Shown piece after piece: positions 1 through 9,670 of a stretch of 35,656 bases of DNA. Origin of the DNA: Bacteroidales bacterium UBA6244 (GTDB lineage Bacteria > Bacteroidota > Bacteroidia > Bacteroidales > F082); contig DJVY01000152.1 of NCBI GenBank assembly GCA_002440885.1, forward strand, positions 4,168 to 39,823. Direction: 5' to 3'. Below the pieces are notes generated by a model. It was not told the DNA's origin. It ran no database searches and saw only the letters and a list, made by a program, of their open reading frames with translations. The position numbers and the translations under genes are program-made. The first letter of the stretch is position 1. Each line of letters opens with the position of its first letter.

Positions 1-258
1 ATCAGTGACCTGATAAATCAGCAGTCGGTAACGGCCTCCTATACCACTGAATTACAACTAACAACACAAGATGAAAGTCTTTTTGAGTCGATCATCTTCA
101 ACATGACCGTAACAAAACCGGGTGAAGGGCAGGCGAATTACAGAATATTTGTGCTTACAGGCCAACTTTACAAGGATGAATTCGATTTACCTGCTTTTGG
201 GGGCATGGACAATGACATTGAAATCCGGTTGTTTTTCAATGCTTTTTGGCAAGACTAA
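1..258 (+). CDS. C-terminal fragment of an unrecognised protein
   Basis: Reading frame 1 is open from the first base to a TAA at 256-258, giving about 85 residues of the C-terminal end of a gene that starts outside the window. The fragment is polar and rich in Thr, Gln and Phe, and ends NAFWQD. I do not recognise a family; the composition would suit the end of a secreted or lipid-anchored beta-rich protein, but that is only an impression. Its stop codon overlaps the ispF stop on the other strand by a few bases, so the two genes converge with no room for a separate terminator. It was accepted as a gene because the frame is open throughout and stops exactly at the neighbour. Confidence 0.6.
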   Translation: MSDLINQQSVTASYTTELQLTTQDESLFESIIFNMTVTKPGEGQANYRIFVLTGQLYKDEFDLPAFGGMDNDIEIRLFFNAFWQD

Positions 259-737
259 GCTTTTTTAATCACCAATACCGAGGCATAGGCTGCGACGCCT
301 TCACTTCTTCCAACAAATCCCAAATGTTCGGTGGTAGTAGCCTTTACGGAAATCTGATCGGGGTTAACTTGCATAACCTGAGCCAGGCGTTCCCGCATTT
401 TATCTATATAAGGCGCTATTTTAGGCTTTTGTAATACCACTACGGCATCCAGATTTCCTAATGTATAACCCTTTTGCAGGATGAGATTAAATACTGAAGC
501 CAGAATAATTGTACTGTCCAGGTCTTTAAATTTTTCGTTGTCAGGAGGAAAATGATGCCCTATATCACCCAATGCCAATGATCCAAGCAAAGCATCGGCG
601 ATGGCATGAATCAGCACATCAGCATCGGAATGCCCATCGACACCAAAAGCAGAGGGAATTAAAACACCACCAACGATCAGCTTGCGTCCTTCCACCAAGG
701 GGTGGACATCGTAGCCAATCCCGATCCTGAAAGGCAT
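255..737 (-). CDS. ispF: 2-C-methyl-D-erythritol 2,4-cyclodiphosphate synthase
   Basis: The 160-residue product is the normal length for IspF, the non-mevalonate isoprenoid enzyme that cyclises CDP-methylerythritol 2-phosphate to MEcPP with release of CMP. Visible hallmarks are the N-terminal RIGIGYDVHPL block with metal ligands Asp10 and His12, the GHSDADVLIHAIADALLG block with the third ligand His44, GDIGHHFPP, and the C-terminal VKATTTEHLGFVGR signature. The ATG directly abuts the TAA of porV (735-737 against 738-740), so it is almost certainly the last gene of the porV transcript. The ispF-porV-porU order is the one I recall from Porphyromonas gingivalis, which supports the porV call. Confidence 0.97.
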   Translation of the reverse strand: MPFRIGIGYDVHPLVEGRKLIVGGVLIPSAFGVDGHSDADVLIHAIADALLGSLALGDIGHHFPPDNEKFKDLDSTIILASVFNLILQKGYTLGNLDAVVVLQKPKIAPYIDKMRERLAQVMQVNPDQISVKATTTEHLGFVGRSEGVAAYASVLVIKKA

Positions 738-1934
738 TTATTTGGATTTTGCTTTGCCTACTCCGTCCAGGTTGAACAGCAAGGAGAAACGCAAAGTGTT
801 TTGCAAAGGGTTTTGGTCAGAAGTAACCGGGATGAGATAAGAGAAATCCAGCCCGAATACGTTGTACCGCAAGCCAACACCGAGGGTTGCATATTTACGG
901 TTACCTTTGGTAAGGTCTTCGTAATAGAAGCCACCGCGCAAGGCCAGCACATCGGTGTACCAGTATTCCGTACCTACAGCAAAGCTAAACTCACGGAGTT
1001 CTTCTGAAAATCCACCCGGAGCATCGTACCACGACTGAATCATCCCCTGAATAACGCTTACATTGGGATCCATTCCCTCTTCGATCACGCGACTACCATC
1101 AGGATTTACCAGGCTGTCGGAGTAAATAGGTGGTGTGGGAACAAGCAATTTGTTTACATCAAACTGGAAAGAGAGAGAGTTATAATCGTCGAGTTCGAGT
1201 GTGATGCGAGGCCCAATCCTAAAGTTGGTAGGGATAAAGTCTCTTTCGGTATTCGATTTAGAATAGGATATTTTATTACCGATATTTGAGATATTCAAAC
1301 CCCATGCAAAAGTGGCCGGAGTAGAGGCAAACCAGCTTACTTCATCTTCCCAGTACAAGCTCACGTCGGCAGCTACCGAAGTTCCGGCGGTAGTTTCAAC
1401 ACCTTGCACATATTGTCCCTGGGTCAGGTTAGAGTAGATAAAACGTCCGGCTACTGCCAACGACAGCTTATCGGTTAGTATTCGAGAGTAGGCCGCATCG
1501 ATGGCAAATTCATTGGGTTTATACGTACCCAGATTTTCACCTACTTCGTTGGTAAAAGTAATTTCACCCAACGAAAAATACCTTAAGGTAGCAGCCACCG
1601 TCGACACGTTATCTATTCGTTTGTAGAAAGATACGTAAGCCAGGTTGATGTCGTTTACCAAATTACGCAACCAGGGAGTATAGTTAAAGGAAAATCCCAT
1701 GTCGTCTTTAATCCTCGAATACTTGGCAGCATTCCAGTGCATGGAGTTAACATCGGCTGACGAGGCTACGCCGCCATCACCCATACCACCGGCACGGGCA
1801 TCAGGGCCAATCATTAATAGAGGTACAGCAGTGGTGATGGTATTGATGCGCTGTCCATTTTTCTCAATAATCTGAGCTGTCGATTCCAGTGCAAAAGCTG
1901 CCAGCAGGGCAACGAGTAAGATCTTATGTTTCAT
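738..1934 (-). CDS. porV: Type IX secretion system outer membrane protein PorV (LptO)
   Basis: The 398-residue protein has a signal peptide ending near STAQ, followed by the block TAVPLLMIGPDARAGGMGDG and then SADVNSMHWNAAKY, both typical of PorV. The rest is a FadL-like beta-barrel with alternating aromatic strands and a C-terminal strand ending LRFSLLFNLDGV. In the established model PorV is the outer-membrane shuttle that carries T9SS cargo from the translocon to the PorU sortase. It lies downstream of two PorU-type genes and directly upstream of ispF. A predicted promoter box at 1963-1970 gives porV-ispF their own start, although read-through from the gene above is possible. Confidence 0.93.
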   Translation of the reverse strand: MKHKILLVALLAAFALESTAQIIEKNGQRINTITTAVPLLMIGPDARAGGMGDGGVASSADVNSMHWNAAKYSRIKDDMGFSFNYTPWLRNLVNDINLAYVSFYKRIDNVSTVAATLRYFSLGEITFTNEVGENLGTYKPNEFAIDAAYSRILTDKLSLAVAGRFIYSNLTQGQYVQGVETTAGTSVAADVSLYWEDEVSWFASTPATFAWGLNISNIGNKISYSKSNTERDFIPTNFRIGPRITLELDDYNSLSFQFDVNKLLVPTPPIYSDSLVNPDGSRVIEEGMDPNVSVIQGMIQSWYDAPGGFSEELREFSFAVGTEYWYTDVLALRGGFYYEDLTKGNRKYATLGVGLRYNVFGLDFSYLIPVTSDQNPLQNTLRFSLLFNLDGVGKAKSK

Positions 1935-1962
1935 CTATCTGACTAGTATTTAAAAAGGTTTG

Positions 1963-1970
1963 CAAAACTA
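1963..1970 (-). promoter_or_regulatory. Predicted -7 promoter box for porV-ispF
   Basis: The minus strand reads TAGTTTTG, an exact match to the Bacteroidetes TAnnTTTG -7 consensus, 29 bases before the porV ATG. The -33 element is weakly conserved and I do not claim one. Confidence 0.55.
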
Positions 1971-2079
1971 ACGAATTAATTTAATTTATATTATTCAATT
2001 TAAAAATGAAGGGCGTTTTTAATTGTGGTTTATTTCAAAATCACCATATCGGATGGTTTGATTTTCGGGAAATCCGTTA

Positions 2080-5000
2080 TCATTTATCAAGGTAATAGGT
2101 TGATTTTAAGAGTTTTTGTTGCCTAACGGTGATGTTGCCATTCGCATCGGTAATGATTACGTTATACAAGTACAGGCCGTCACGCAGCGGAGCGCCGTTG
2201 TCGTTTGTCCCGTCCCAGTATATGGGCTCTGCCATGGAGGTTCCTGTATTGCTTTTTTGATTGAGCGTAGCCACCCTGTTTCCAAGCAGGTCAAAAATTT
2301 CAATTGCTATATCTAAAGCAACTCCGGGTTTGTTGTGCCGTAACTCAAAACGGGTAGCATCACTAAAAGGGTTGGGATAATTCAGCACCTGACTTGCCTC
2401 TATGGGAGCACCATCGTTTACATAAAAATCGAGTGTAATTTCTGAAGAGTTGTTCTGTAAATCCCAGGCTTTCAGGGTAAGGCTGTGCAACCCCTGACTT
2501 AAACCGGATAAAGGGTATTGCACAATTCCTTGCTGATAGGAATCGAGGTCGATGGCGAAGTGATCATTCAACACCATCGCGTTAGCGTAATCCTCATCGA
2601 GGGTCAGGGTAATATCGCGGCCAATGCCATTGCCTGTGTAGTTCAGTCCAGAAGGATCGAAAATCCGGACATACAACATGGCTTCACTGGTTATTTCGTC
2701 GCCACTTTTAAAATCAGGGTCGTTCAAAAAAGCTTCAACGACAGGCCCTTCTACGTCAACGACAGCCTGCTGATTTTGTCCTCCGATAACCACTTCCTGA
2801 TATCCACCCCACGCATCGTTATAAGTAATGGTGTCGAGCGCGTAGTAGCTTATCCTTCCCTGTCCATAGGCATATGAAATGTCCTTAGGAACCATAAAGT
2901 CAAAAGTAAATTCACCATTTACAACCGACACCTTACCTTTATACAGGACGCGGTCGAAAAGCTGAAAGTCATAGGGAGAGCTCGATCCCAGGTTGCCAAG
3001 GGTAGTATAATTTGTTTTTTTATCGTACACAACGGGATACAGAAACCCGTTGAAATCCTCGTCCTTCAGTCCGTTTTCATCGGCAACATAACCTGAAACC
3101 GAAACCGCGCTTAACGCCCTGATCGTATCGTTTCTGTCGTCGGGGCTTTGGCTACTTACCGAGGTAGTAACCACTTCAGCTTGCGGAAAAGCCAGTTGCA
3201 AGGCGGGATCGCCGAGGAGCACGAAATTAAGGTAATTGGCATTAGAGGGGTTTTTCGACTTACGTATCAGGTCACCCAACCGGGGATTTTCACCGTTCAC
3301 CTTCACGAAAAGGTTGTCGTAAATCCTGGTGTTAACAATGATATTGGCATGAGCATAGGCTAATCGTGTGGTGGTGAGCAAGGCAATAGCGCCACCGTGT
3401 GGGTTGAGGTAAACATATTCGCCGGCAGAGGTAAATTCAGGGTCATCGAAACGGCTAAACTCGCAGGTAGCTGTAATAAACAACGGCAAATTATTCACGT
3501 TGGTAAAGGCATTAATGGTTGGCACATCCAAAATCATTTCTTCCGACCAGCCAATAAGTCCGCCATGTCCGGTATAATTAAGGATAACTGTACCTTTCTC
3601 CACCTGTTCTATAATATTTTTGTTCACCTCAGGGTAGCGGTAACCTGCCGAGTTAGATTGGACGACAAAAGCATCTGAATAGATTTTGTTTACATTAATA
3701 CCGGCATTCAATGTGTCGGCAATGGCAGCCATGCCTTCGGCCTGTTTCAGGTGCAGGTTAGAGTCCTGGTCGTCGGCTACAAAGCAGATAGACGTACGCC
3801 AATCACTTGAAATGGCGGGCTTATTCAGCAAATAATCCTCCACTTTACCAACGGCCATCCATGCTTGCTCTTCTGTCGACACAGGGAATCGGCCAATTCC
3901 GATATCCAACACTCCGGAGGCGCTCCCTCCTTCATATTCATCCAGCAGTCCGAAATAATCATCCGTAACATAAGAGGCTGTTTCGCTAAGCGATTCCAGC
4001 GACTCATAAGTAGGTACAATGTTGGTGTTTTCGGCTATCCGGTGTTTATAATCAAATGAAGCATCACCAAAGAGTAACAAATAGCCATGTTTATCGCCGA
4101 AAGCTTCACGTTCGTATAACATGCGCATAAAATCGCGAATGGCCGTCACGTCCTGCGATCCCGAGGAAAACTCGTTATAAATTTGCTCCGGTGTAACCAC
4201 AACGGAGTTCAGCCGATCCACTGTCAGGTGTAAATCGGCCAGATGCTGAGCTTGTTCCAAGAACATCTCAGGAGCAACGATAACCATATCGGCAGAAAAA
4301 ATGGCGTGCAGGTTTTGGTTTTCAACCGGAACCACCTCAACCGGTTCCAGGTAGCTATTTTCACTAAACACAATAAAATCCTGTTCCTGGGCCTCTTCAA
4401 GTGAAAAACTCAGGGTTTGACCAGTGGTAACAGTAGAAATCTCGCGGGGAATAAATGCATTGCTGATAGCCCAAACCTGAACAGGCTCGTTAACACCCTC
4501 AACAGTAAAATGTGCAATTTGGCCTGGTTGGGCGGCATCCGGCTCATGAAACACCATCTGACCACCGGTATAATTCAAATCGCGCATGGTATTCAGTTCG
4601 ATGTAGTCGAGCCACGCCGTAGCATTGGGATCGTCGGAGATATACCGAATTCTTACCTCCAACTGATCCTGATCGGCAAAAAACGAAGTCGATTTCATGG
4701 CCTTAAACGCATGAGAATGTGAAGTTGGGGTAACTTTGAGAATAAGCGCCGAATCGATAACCCTTTGATCGTTCACAAACACTTCAAAATAAGTGTATAC
4801 GTAAGCCCTTGCGGCCATCTGAACTTTAATATGAACGGGGAAAGTTTTTACCAGATTTGGCTGGTTGAAAACAAATGTCCGCTCGTTGGTATCGCCCGAA
4901 AAACGTTCTCCAAACCATTCTTTGCCACTTGAGAGAATATTAATCCAATCGTTTTCATGACTTTGGGCATCCAGAAATTTCGTCACCTCAAGGGTTGGAG

Positions 5001-5553
5001 GCAACTCAGCGTAAGGCCATTTTTCGGGAGAAAGCCCTGTGGATTTATCTGTTGTCAGAAAATAATAGATGGTGTCAGCGTAGAGATTCGTTTCGTGGTT
5101 GTAACGGCGCTCAAACACATTATATTTAAATACAGTAGGCCCTTGAGCATAAAAGAGAATATAGTCATTTTGATCGAAAGTACCGTCTTCCATTCCTACG
5201 CGCTTAACCGCATTTTCCTGGAGGTCATCAGCGCGAGGCGAATAGTTCACTTCCGGTAACATCCCTGAATAATTACCAAACACGCCAATTTTCTGAGGAT
5301 CGAGGGCTGCGGGGTCGATGCCGGCATTCTGAAAAAAATTGTAGCCAAGCCGATAAACTCCTGTTTCGACGACACCCATCTTGTACCAGCTCCCATCTTT
5401 TAATACAGATTCATCAGCAAAAGCATTGCTATTCATCCCAGTATTGACGGTGGTTTTAGTCTGAATTTCGCTGCCTGACTCAGCCCTTTGCTCCTGAGCA
5501 AAAGCACCAGTGGCAAGGGCGGCTATCAAGGTAAGGAAGAATATTTTTTTCAT
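2080..5553 (-). CDS. Second gingipain-fold (peptidase C25) PorU-like protein, N-terminally short paralogue
   Basis: The 1157-residue protein has a signal peptide ending at GAFAQ (about residue 20) and then enters the PorU core at WYKMGVVETG (Trp56). In the upstream paralogue the matching Trp is residue 177, so about 120 N-terminal residues are missing while the rest is almost collinear. The C25 catalytic dyad is present: His663 in NYTGHGG and Cys697 in ITATCEF. The C-terminus carries a beta-sandwich with YPNPFSDATRF and DGLYLYNVIITD, resembling the FlgD-like/T9SS-type domain that PorU also has. The gene lies between porV and the full-length porU and has its own promoter box. By family knowledge PorU is the sortase that cleaves T9SS cargo signals and attaches A-LPS. 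This copy could be a second sortase with other specificity or a secreted protease. Its function is unproven. Confidence 0.88.
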   Translation of the reverse strand: MKKIFFLTLIAALATGAFAQEQRAESGSEIQTKTTVNTGMNSNAFADESVLKDGSWYKMGVVETGVYRLGYNFFQNAGIDPAALDPQKIGVFGNYSGMLPEVNYSPRADDLQENAVKRVGMEDGTFDQNDYILFYAQGPTVFKYNVFERRYNHETNLYADTIYYFLTTDKSTGLSPEKWPYAELPPTLEVTKFLDAQSHENDWINILSSGKEWFGERFSGDTNERTFVFNQPNLVKTFPVHIKVQMAARAYVYTYFEVFVNDQRVIDSALILKVTPTSHSHAFKAMKSTSFFADQDQLEVRIRYISDDPNATAWLDYIELNTMRDLNYTGGQMVFHEPDAAQPGQIAHFTVEGVNEPVQVWAISNAFIPREISTVTTGQTLSFSLEEAQEQDFIVFSENSYLEPVEVVPVENQNLHAIFSADMVIVAPEMFLEQAQHLADLHLTVDRLNSVVVTPEQIYNEFSSGSQDVTAIRDFMRMLYEREAFGDKHGYLLLFGDASFDYKHRIAENTNIVPTYESLESLSETASYVTDDYFGLLDEYEGGSASGVLDIGIGRFPVSTEEQAWMAVGKVEDYLLNKPAISSDWRTSICFVADDQDSNLHLKQAEGMAAIADTLNAGINVNKIYSDAFVVQSNSAGYRYPEVNKNIIEQVEKGTVILNYTGHGGLIGWSEEMILDVPTINAFTNVNNLPLFITATCEFSRFDDPEFTSAGEYVYLNPHGGAIALLTTTRLAYAHANIIVNTRIYDNLFVKVNGENPRLGDLIRKSKNPSNANYLNFVLLGDPALQLAFPQAEVVTTSVSSQSPDDRNDTIRALSAVSVSGYVADENGLKDEDFNGFLYPVVYDKKTNYTTLGNLGSSSPYDFQLFDRVLYKGKVSVVNGEFTFDFMVPKDISYAYGQGRISYYALDTITYNDAWGGYQEVVIGGQNQQAVVDVEGPVVEAFLNDPDFKSGDEITSEAMLYVRIFDPSGLNYTGNGIGRDITLTLDEDYANAMVLNDHFAIDLDSYQQGIVQYPLSGLSQGLHSLTLKAWDLQNNSSEITLDFYVNDGAPIEASQVLNYPNPFSDATRFELRHNKPGVALDIAIEIFDLLGNRVATLNQKSNTGTSMAEPIYWDGTNDNGAPLRDGLYLYNVIITDANGNITVRQQKLLKSTYYLDK

Positions 5554-5575
5554 TTTCTTTAGTATGCGTTAGCTG

Positions 5576-5591
5576 TGGGTAAAAGTACCCA
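5576..5591 (-). repeat. Small hairpin in the leader of the second PorU-like gene
   Basis: A 6-base perfect inverted repeat (TGGGTA / TACCCA, loop of 4) lies between the predicted transcription start and the ATG at 5553. It would form right at the 5' end of the message; its role is unknown. Confidence 0.35.
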
Positions 5592-5598
5592 TTCAGGA

Positions 5599-5606
5599 CA
5601 AAATTA
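5599..5606 (-). promoter_or_regulatory. Predicted -7 box for the second PorU-like gene
   Basis: The minus strand reads TAATTTTG, an exact TAnnTTTG match 46 bases upstream of the ATG. It suggests the short PorU paralogue can be expressed separately from porU. Confidence 0.5.
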
Positions 5607-5667
5607 TGTTGCAGTTATAAAAAGACAAAATTAAACTGTTTATCGTTGTCAGATAAAAAAAACGAGA

Positions 5668-8600
5668 TTATTTGATATATAACAATTTAGACTGATCGTA
5701 GCCGGTTTGTCCATCGCTGTTGCGAACTACCAGATGACATACATAGAAACCACGACCAATTTTCCCTCCATTATCAGCGGTTCCGTCCCATTCCAGCGGA
5801 TCAATCTGATATCCTTCAGCGTCAATTTTGGTATTCAGTGTGGTAACGAGCATGCCATTCATCCCATAGATATGTAAGGCGACATCCAATTCTTTTCCTG
5901 ACTGGTTGTGTGAAAAAGTAAATTTTGTAACCCCAACAAAAGGATTCGGGAAATTGCGCAGGTTTTCAACAATTACATTTGCAGAAGACACCACAATAAA
6001 GGGCAGATAAGCCATCGATGAGTTGTTGTACACGTCCCAGACTTTCAGGCTGAGCACATGTTCGCCTTCATCAAGGTCGGCGAAAGGATAGCGGATAGAT
6101 CCGCTGTTGAAGCTGTTTTCATCCGCTTCGTAATAGTCGTTCAACACGAAGGACTGATTTGGGTTTTCATCGAGTATTGACACAATATCATGCCCAATGC
6201 CGGCACCGGTGGTGTTTATTCCGCTTTCATCGCTGACCAGAGCAAGTAAAAGCGGATTTTGGTTTACGATATTGCCAGGGACAAAAGTCGTGTCGAACAT
6301 AAAAAGGCTGATATCAGGACCAATGGTGTCTTCGATGGCCTCCGGATTAAAACCACCTACGATAAAGTCTTCATAATACCCATGACCATCGGTAGATTCA
6401 TTTTTAAAATAGTAGCTTATTCTCCCAGGCCCATATTGATAGGCAATATCCTTTGGCATCATAAACTCAAAGGTGAAATCGCCGTTGTTTACCGAACACT
6501 TACCATTGAACAGCACGTTCTTACGCAGGTAAAAAGTACGTGGCGAGCTCTCATCACCATAGGTAACAATTTCGGTCATCTTGTCGTAAACTAATGGATA
6601 CATTTCACCCTGATAGTCCGACATCGGTGAGCCTGTCTGGTCCACAATCCGGCCTTTGACTTGCACCATATCTAAGGCTCTGATGGTATCAGTAGGAACA
6701 GGATTATCATTAACGGTTATTTCTGTAGTTTCGGCTCTGTATTCGGGATAAGCCATTCGGCAGGCCGGATCACCCACCAGAATAAATTTGCGGTCGTTGC
6801 TTGAACCACGACGCTTTGATTTACGGATAATATCACCAAAAGTAGGATAAGCGCCATTCACCTTTTCAAACATATTGTCTTCATAGATGTCCATATTTAG
6901 CGCCAGGTTTGCAGAGGCAAAAGTAGCCCGCGAGGTCGTAAGCAGGGCAATAGCACCTCCTTTTTGGTTGAGGAAGACCTGTTCTCCGGCCGACACCCGC
7001 GAAGGGTCATCGTAGCGAGTGAACTCACAGGTAGCCGTGATAAAAACAGCCAGTTTATCAAAATTACTCCAGGAGTTGATGTCAGGGATCTGGACTATTT
7101 GTTCATGTCCCAAACCTATTTCGCCCCCATGTCCTGAATAGTTAAAGATGAGTGTTCCTTTATCCATCTGTAGGTTGATGGCCCGATTCACATCAGGAGC
7201 CTTCTGTCCTCCCGGTGTGCTTATCTGGTTATACGCATCAGTGTATATTTTATTGATGTTGTAAACAGGGTAAATTTCTCCCAGGAAATTTGAAAGTTTT
7301 TCGGCATCACCCATGTGAATGTTGCTATCTCCGTCGTCGGCCACAAAAGTAATCACGTTGCGCCACGCACCCATTACCTGATCGGTATTTACAGAGTAGT
7401 TTATGGTCTTATCAACAGCCGAGACAGCTTCTTCGGGCGTAGCCACTACAAAACGTCCGATTCCAATATCGACACGATCGGCTGTAGCTCCTTCAATGCC
7501 TTCACCATCATCGAGATAACCAAAATAATCGTCTGTAGCAATACAATTTACAATGTTTAAGGAGTTGGTTGAAGATTCCCAACAAGGCACAAAGTTTGAG
7601 AAATTCCCGAGTCGGCCTTTATAATCGTAGGAGGCATCGCCAAAAAGCAGCATATATTTAAGTTCACTTCCCGGATCACTGACATCGTAAAGCATTTTGG
7701 CCAGGTTACGCAACGCTGTGATATCATGCGATCCGGAGGCAAACTCGTTGTACACCTGATTTACATCCACCACTTCAACAGTCCATTGGGCATGCTCACG
7801 ATGAAAGGCAGCCAACCGTTCGGCTTCTTCCATGAAGTCAGGATGGGAGACAATCAGGTAGTCGATGTTGCGAAGGCCATGTATGTTTTGGTTGGCCACC
7901 AGTTCTACAAATTCAACAGACTTAAATTCGGTATTGTTGAAGGCGATATATTCATTTACTTCACCTGTCACAGCTTTAAACTGAAGTTGATTTCCAGCAG
8001 ATGAGGCCACTATCCGTTTAGGAGCCACGGGGACAGTGACATCCCAAATCTGCACTCCTGGCCCGGCCTCCGCCAAGGCATATTGTGCTACCAGACCTGG
8101 TTGAGAAAAGGCATTTCGGAAGGGCATCTGACTTCCCACCATGATGAGTGAACGCCGTGCATTCAATTCGATGTAATTGAGGTATCCCACGGCAGTGGTT
8201 TCTGTACGCAAAAAACTGGTCGAGATGATGATGTTGTCATCTTTAGGTAAAAAGCGGAAGTCGGTAAATCCCTCCTTGCCATAGTCGTAATAACTGGTAG
8301 TTAAAGGCATGCTCAGGGTGGCCATCTCTGTGCCGTTAACAGCGATTTTAAATGAGTTGGAAGTACCGGCCTTCGAAGCAAAAGCTCCTTTTAAATAACC
8401 GGCATTGGTGGTTTTGATTATGTTGGGAAATGAAAAAACAAAGTCGTGGGAAAGGGAAGACAGATCGTAAAGTTCGCCAAACCAGGTACGCCCCATCCCT
8501 GCGAGATTCCGTGTGTCGACTTCATGACAGGCATAATCGATAAAATCAGCTACCTCTACTTCAGGGCTACCTTCGGGGACGTTCATGTTTTCGATACGTT

Positions 8601-9480
8601 TCCCGGGACGCGACAAGGAGGTAACAAAGTAGTAAGCATAATCATCATAATAGTTGTTTTGATGATTAAACACCTGATCGAAGGTATTCCAATGCCAGGT
8701 TACCGGCCCTTGCGCATAAAAAATAATTTTGTCGCCCTGATCCATTTTTCCGTCACCGCCATCATCGACCAGAATCGGATTTTCAACCAAATCGTCATAG
8801 AATGGAGCATCATTTTTTTCAGGCAACAACCCTCCCCCATTGCCAAAAACAGCAAGTTGCGTGGTGGAAGTGTTGAGGTCGAAGCCCATAGCAGATAAAT
8901 CACTGTAAGTAATTTGATGCATCCCGGATTCGCTCACCCGAACTTTGAACCAGTTACCAGCCGAAAGCACGCTTTGGGTGGTATAAGTCAAGCTATTGGA
9001 TTCACGTTCAGGGACATCGGTGATTTCGATATGCAAATCAAAAGAGATCAACTTCTCGAAAGATTGGATGCTGTCATTCCAGCGAACCGGTACTAACCGC
9101 ACCGAAACCCATGGCTCCTTGCTCATTGTAACAAGTGCCACTTCGGGTCGGATTTCATTTAATCTATCTTTATAAGGAATCAGTATCTCGTTTTCAGCAC
9201 CCGTCATACGTTCGAAACGTAGCGATGAAACTACGGCGTGAGCCACCGCCTGGGTGGTGTGTACGGGATAAACCGCACTAAAAACAGGAATCTCCTGATT
9301 ATTTTCGAACACAGCCTTTTCAAACACAGGGCGGAACATTTGAGTGCCATCAGGCAATTCAAGTGACTGAAGATGTAACCATTTTAGATTCTCATGAAAC
9401 TGATAATCAATCGAAAAAAGGTTAACAGCATGCAGTAGAAACGCAGCGAAAGAAATAAATCGGAGATATTTCATGTTCAT
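5668..9480 (-). CDS. porU: Type IX secretion system sortase PorU
   Basis: The 1270-residue protein has an N-terminal signal sequence (about residues 1-24), a roughly 150-residue N-terminal region, the PorU core from Trp177 (NWFKVRVSESG), the gingipain-like C25 domain with His784 in NYSGHGG and Cys818 in ITATCEF, and a C-terminal beta domain with FPNPFVGVTKF and GRGFYVCHLVV. Length and order fit PorU proteins of gliding Bacteroidota. PorU is known as the outer-membrane cysteine protease/transpeptidase that removes the C-terminal T9SS signal and transfers cargo to lipopolysaccharide. It is divergent from porP-gldJ, matching the porV-porU-gldJ neighbourhood of Flavobacterium. Starts at 9480 (ATG) and 9474 (ATG) are both possible. 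I found no exact TAnnTTTG box upstream. Confidence 0.93.
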   Translation of the reverse strand: MNMKYLRFISFAAFLLHAVNLFSIDYQFHENLKWLHLQSLELPDGTQMFRPVFEKAVFENNQEIPVFSAVYPVHTTQAVAHAVVSSLRFERMTGAENEILIPYKDRLNEIRPEVALVTMSKEPWVSVRLVPVRWNDSIQSFEKLISFDLHIEITDVPERESNSLTYTTQSVLSAGNWFKVRVSESGMHQITYSDLSAMGFDLNTSTTQLAVFGNGGGLLPEKNDAPFYDDLVENPILVDDGGDGKMDQGDKIIFYAQGPVTWHWNTFDQVFNHQNNYYDDYAYYFVTSLSRPGKRIENMNVPEGSPEVEVADFIDYACHEVDTRNLAGMGRTWFGELYDLSSLSHDFVFSFPNIIKTTNAGYLKGAFASKAGTSNSFKIAVNGTEMATLSMPLTTSYYDYGKEGFTDFRFLPKDDNIIISTSFLRTETTAVGYLNYIELNARRSLIMVGSQMPFRNAFSQPGLVAQYALAEAGPGVQIWDVTVPVAPKRIVASSAGNQLQFKAVTGEVNEYIAFNNTEFKSVEFVELVANQNIHGLRNIDYLIVSHPDFMEEAERLAAFHREHAQWTVEVVDVNQVYNEFASGSHDITALRNLAKMLYDVSDPGSELKYMLLFGDASYDYKGRLGNFSNFVPCWESSTNSLNIVNCIATDDYFGYLDDGEGIEGATADRVDIGIGRFVVATPEEAVSAVDKTINYSVNTDQVMGAWRNVITFVADDGDSNIHMGDAEKLSNFLGEIYPVYNINKIYTDAYNQISTPGGQKAPDVNRAINLQMDKGTLIFNYSGHGGEIGLGHEQIVQIPDINSWSNFDKLAVFITATCEFTRYDDPSRVSAGEQVFLNQKGGAIALLTTSRATFASANLALNMDIYEDNMFEKVNGAYPTFGDIIRKSKRRGSSNDRKFILVGDPACRMAYPEYRAETTEITVNDNPVPTDTIRALDMVQVKGRIVDQTGSPMSDYQGEMYPLVYDKMTEIVTYGDESSPRTFYLRKNVLFNGKCSVNNGDFTFEFMMPKDIAYQYGPGRISYYFKNESTDGHGYYEDFIVGGFNPEAIEDTIGPDISLFMFDTTFVPGNIVNQNPLLLALVSDESGINTTGAGIGHDIVSILDENPNQSFVLNDYYEADENSFNSGSIRYPFADLDEGEHVLSLKVWDVYNNSSMAYLPFIVVSSANVIVENLRNFPNPFVGVTKFTFSHNQSGKELDVALHIYGMNGMLVTTLNTKIDAEGYQIDPLEWDGTADNGGKIGRGFYVCHLVVRNSDGQTGYDQSKLLYIK

Positions 9481-9563
9481 TTTTTAGTTAGCCAAATAAC
9501 AAAAATTCGATATTTGAGTTATAATTATGATTAATAACGATGTTTCATTTGTTTTATTTTGTT

Positions 9564-9571
9564 TAAGTTTG
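9564..9571 (+). promoter_or_regulatory. Predicted -7 box for porP-gldJ
   Basis: TAAGTTTG matches TAnnTTTG exactly in the porU/porP divergent region. It would give a leader of about 90 bases before the ATG at 9671, so a nearer start cannot be excluded. Confidence 0.4.
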
Positions 9572-9670
9572 CGGCAAAATTTTATTAATCTGGTTCATCA
9601 GGATTTTTAAAAAGGATAAAAGGTCGAATAACTGTGGTAGGAAAACCAAATTTATTAATTGCATGAGATA

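Noticed and set aside
8446..8898. 150-codon plus-strand open frame inside porU
   Set aside because: Antisense to the conserved PorU N-terminal core; no signal, motif or promoter.
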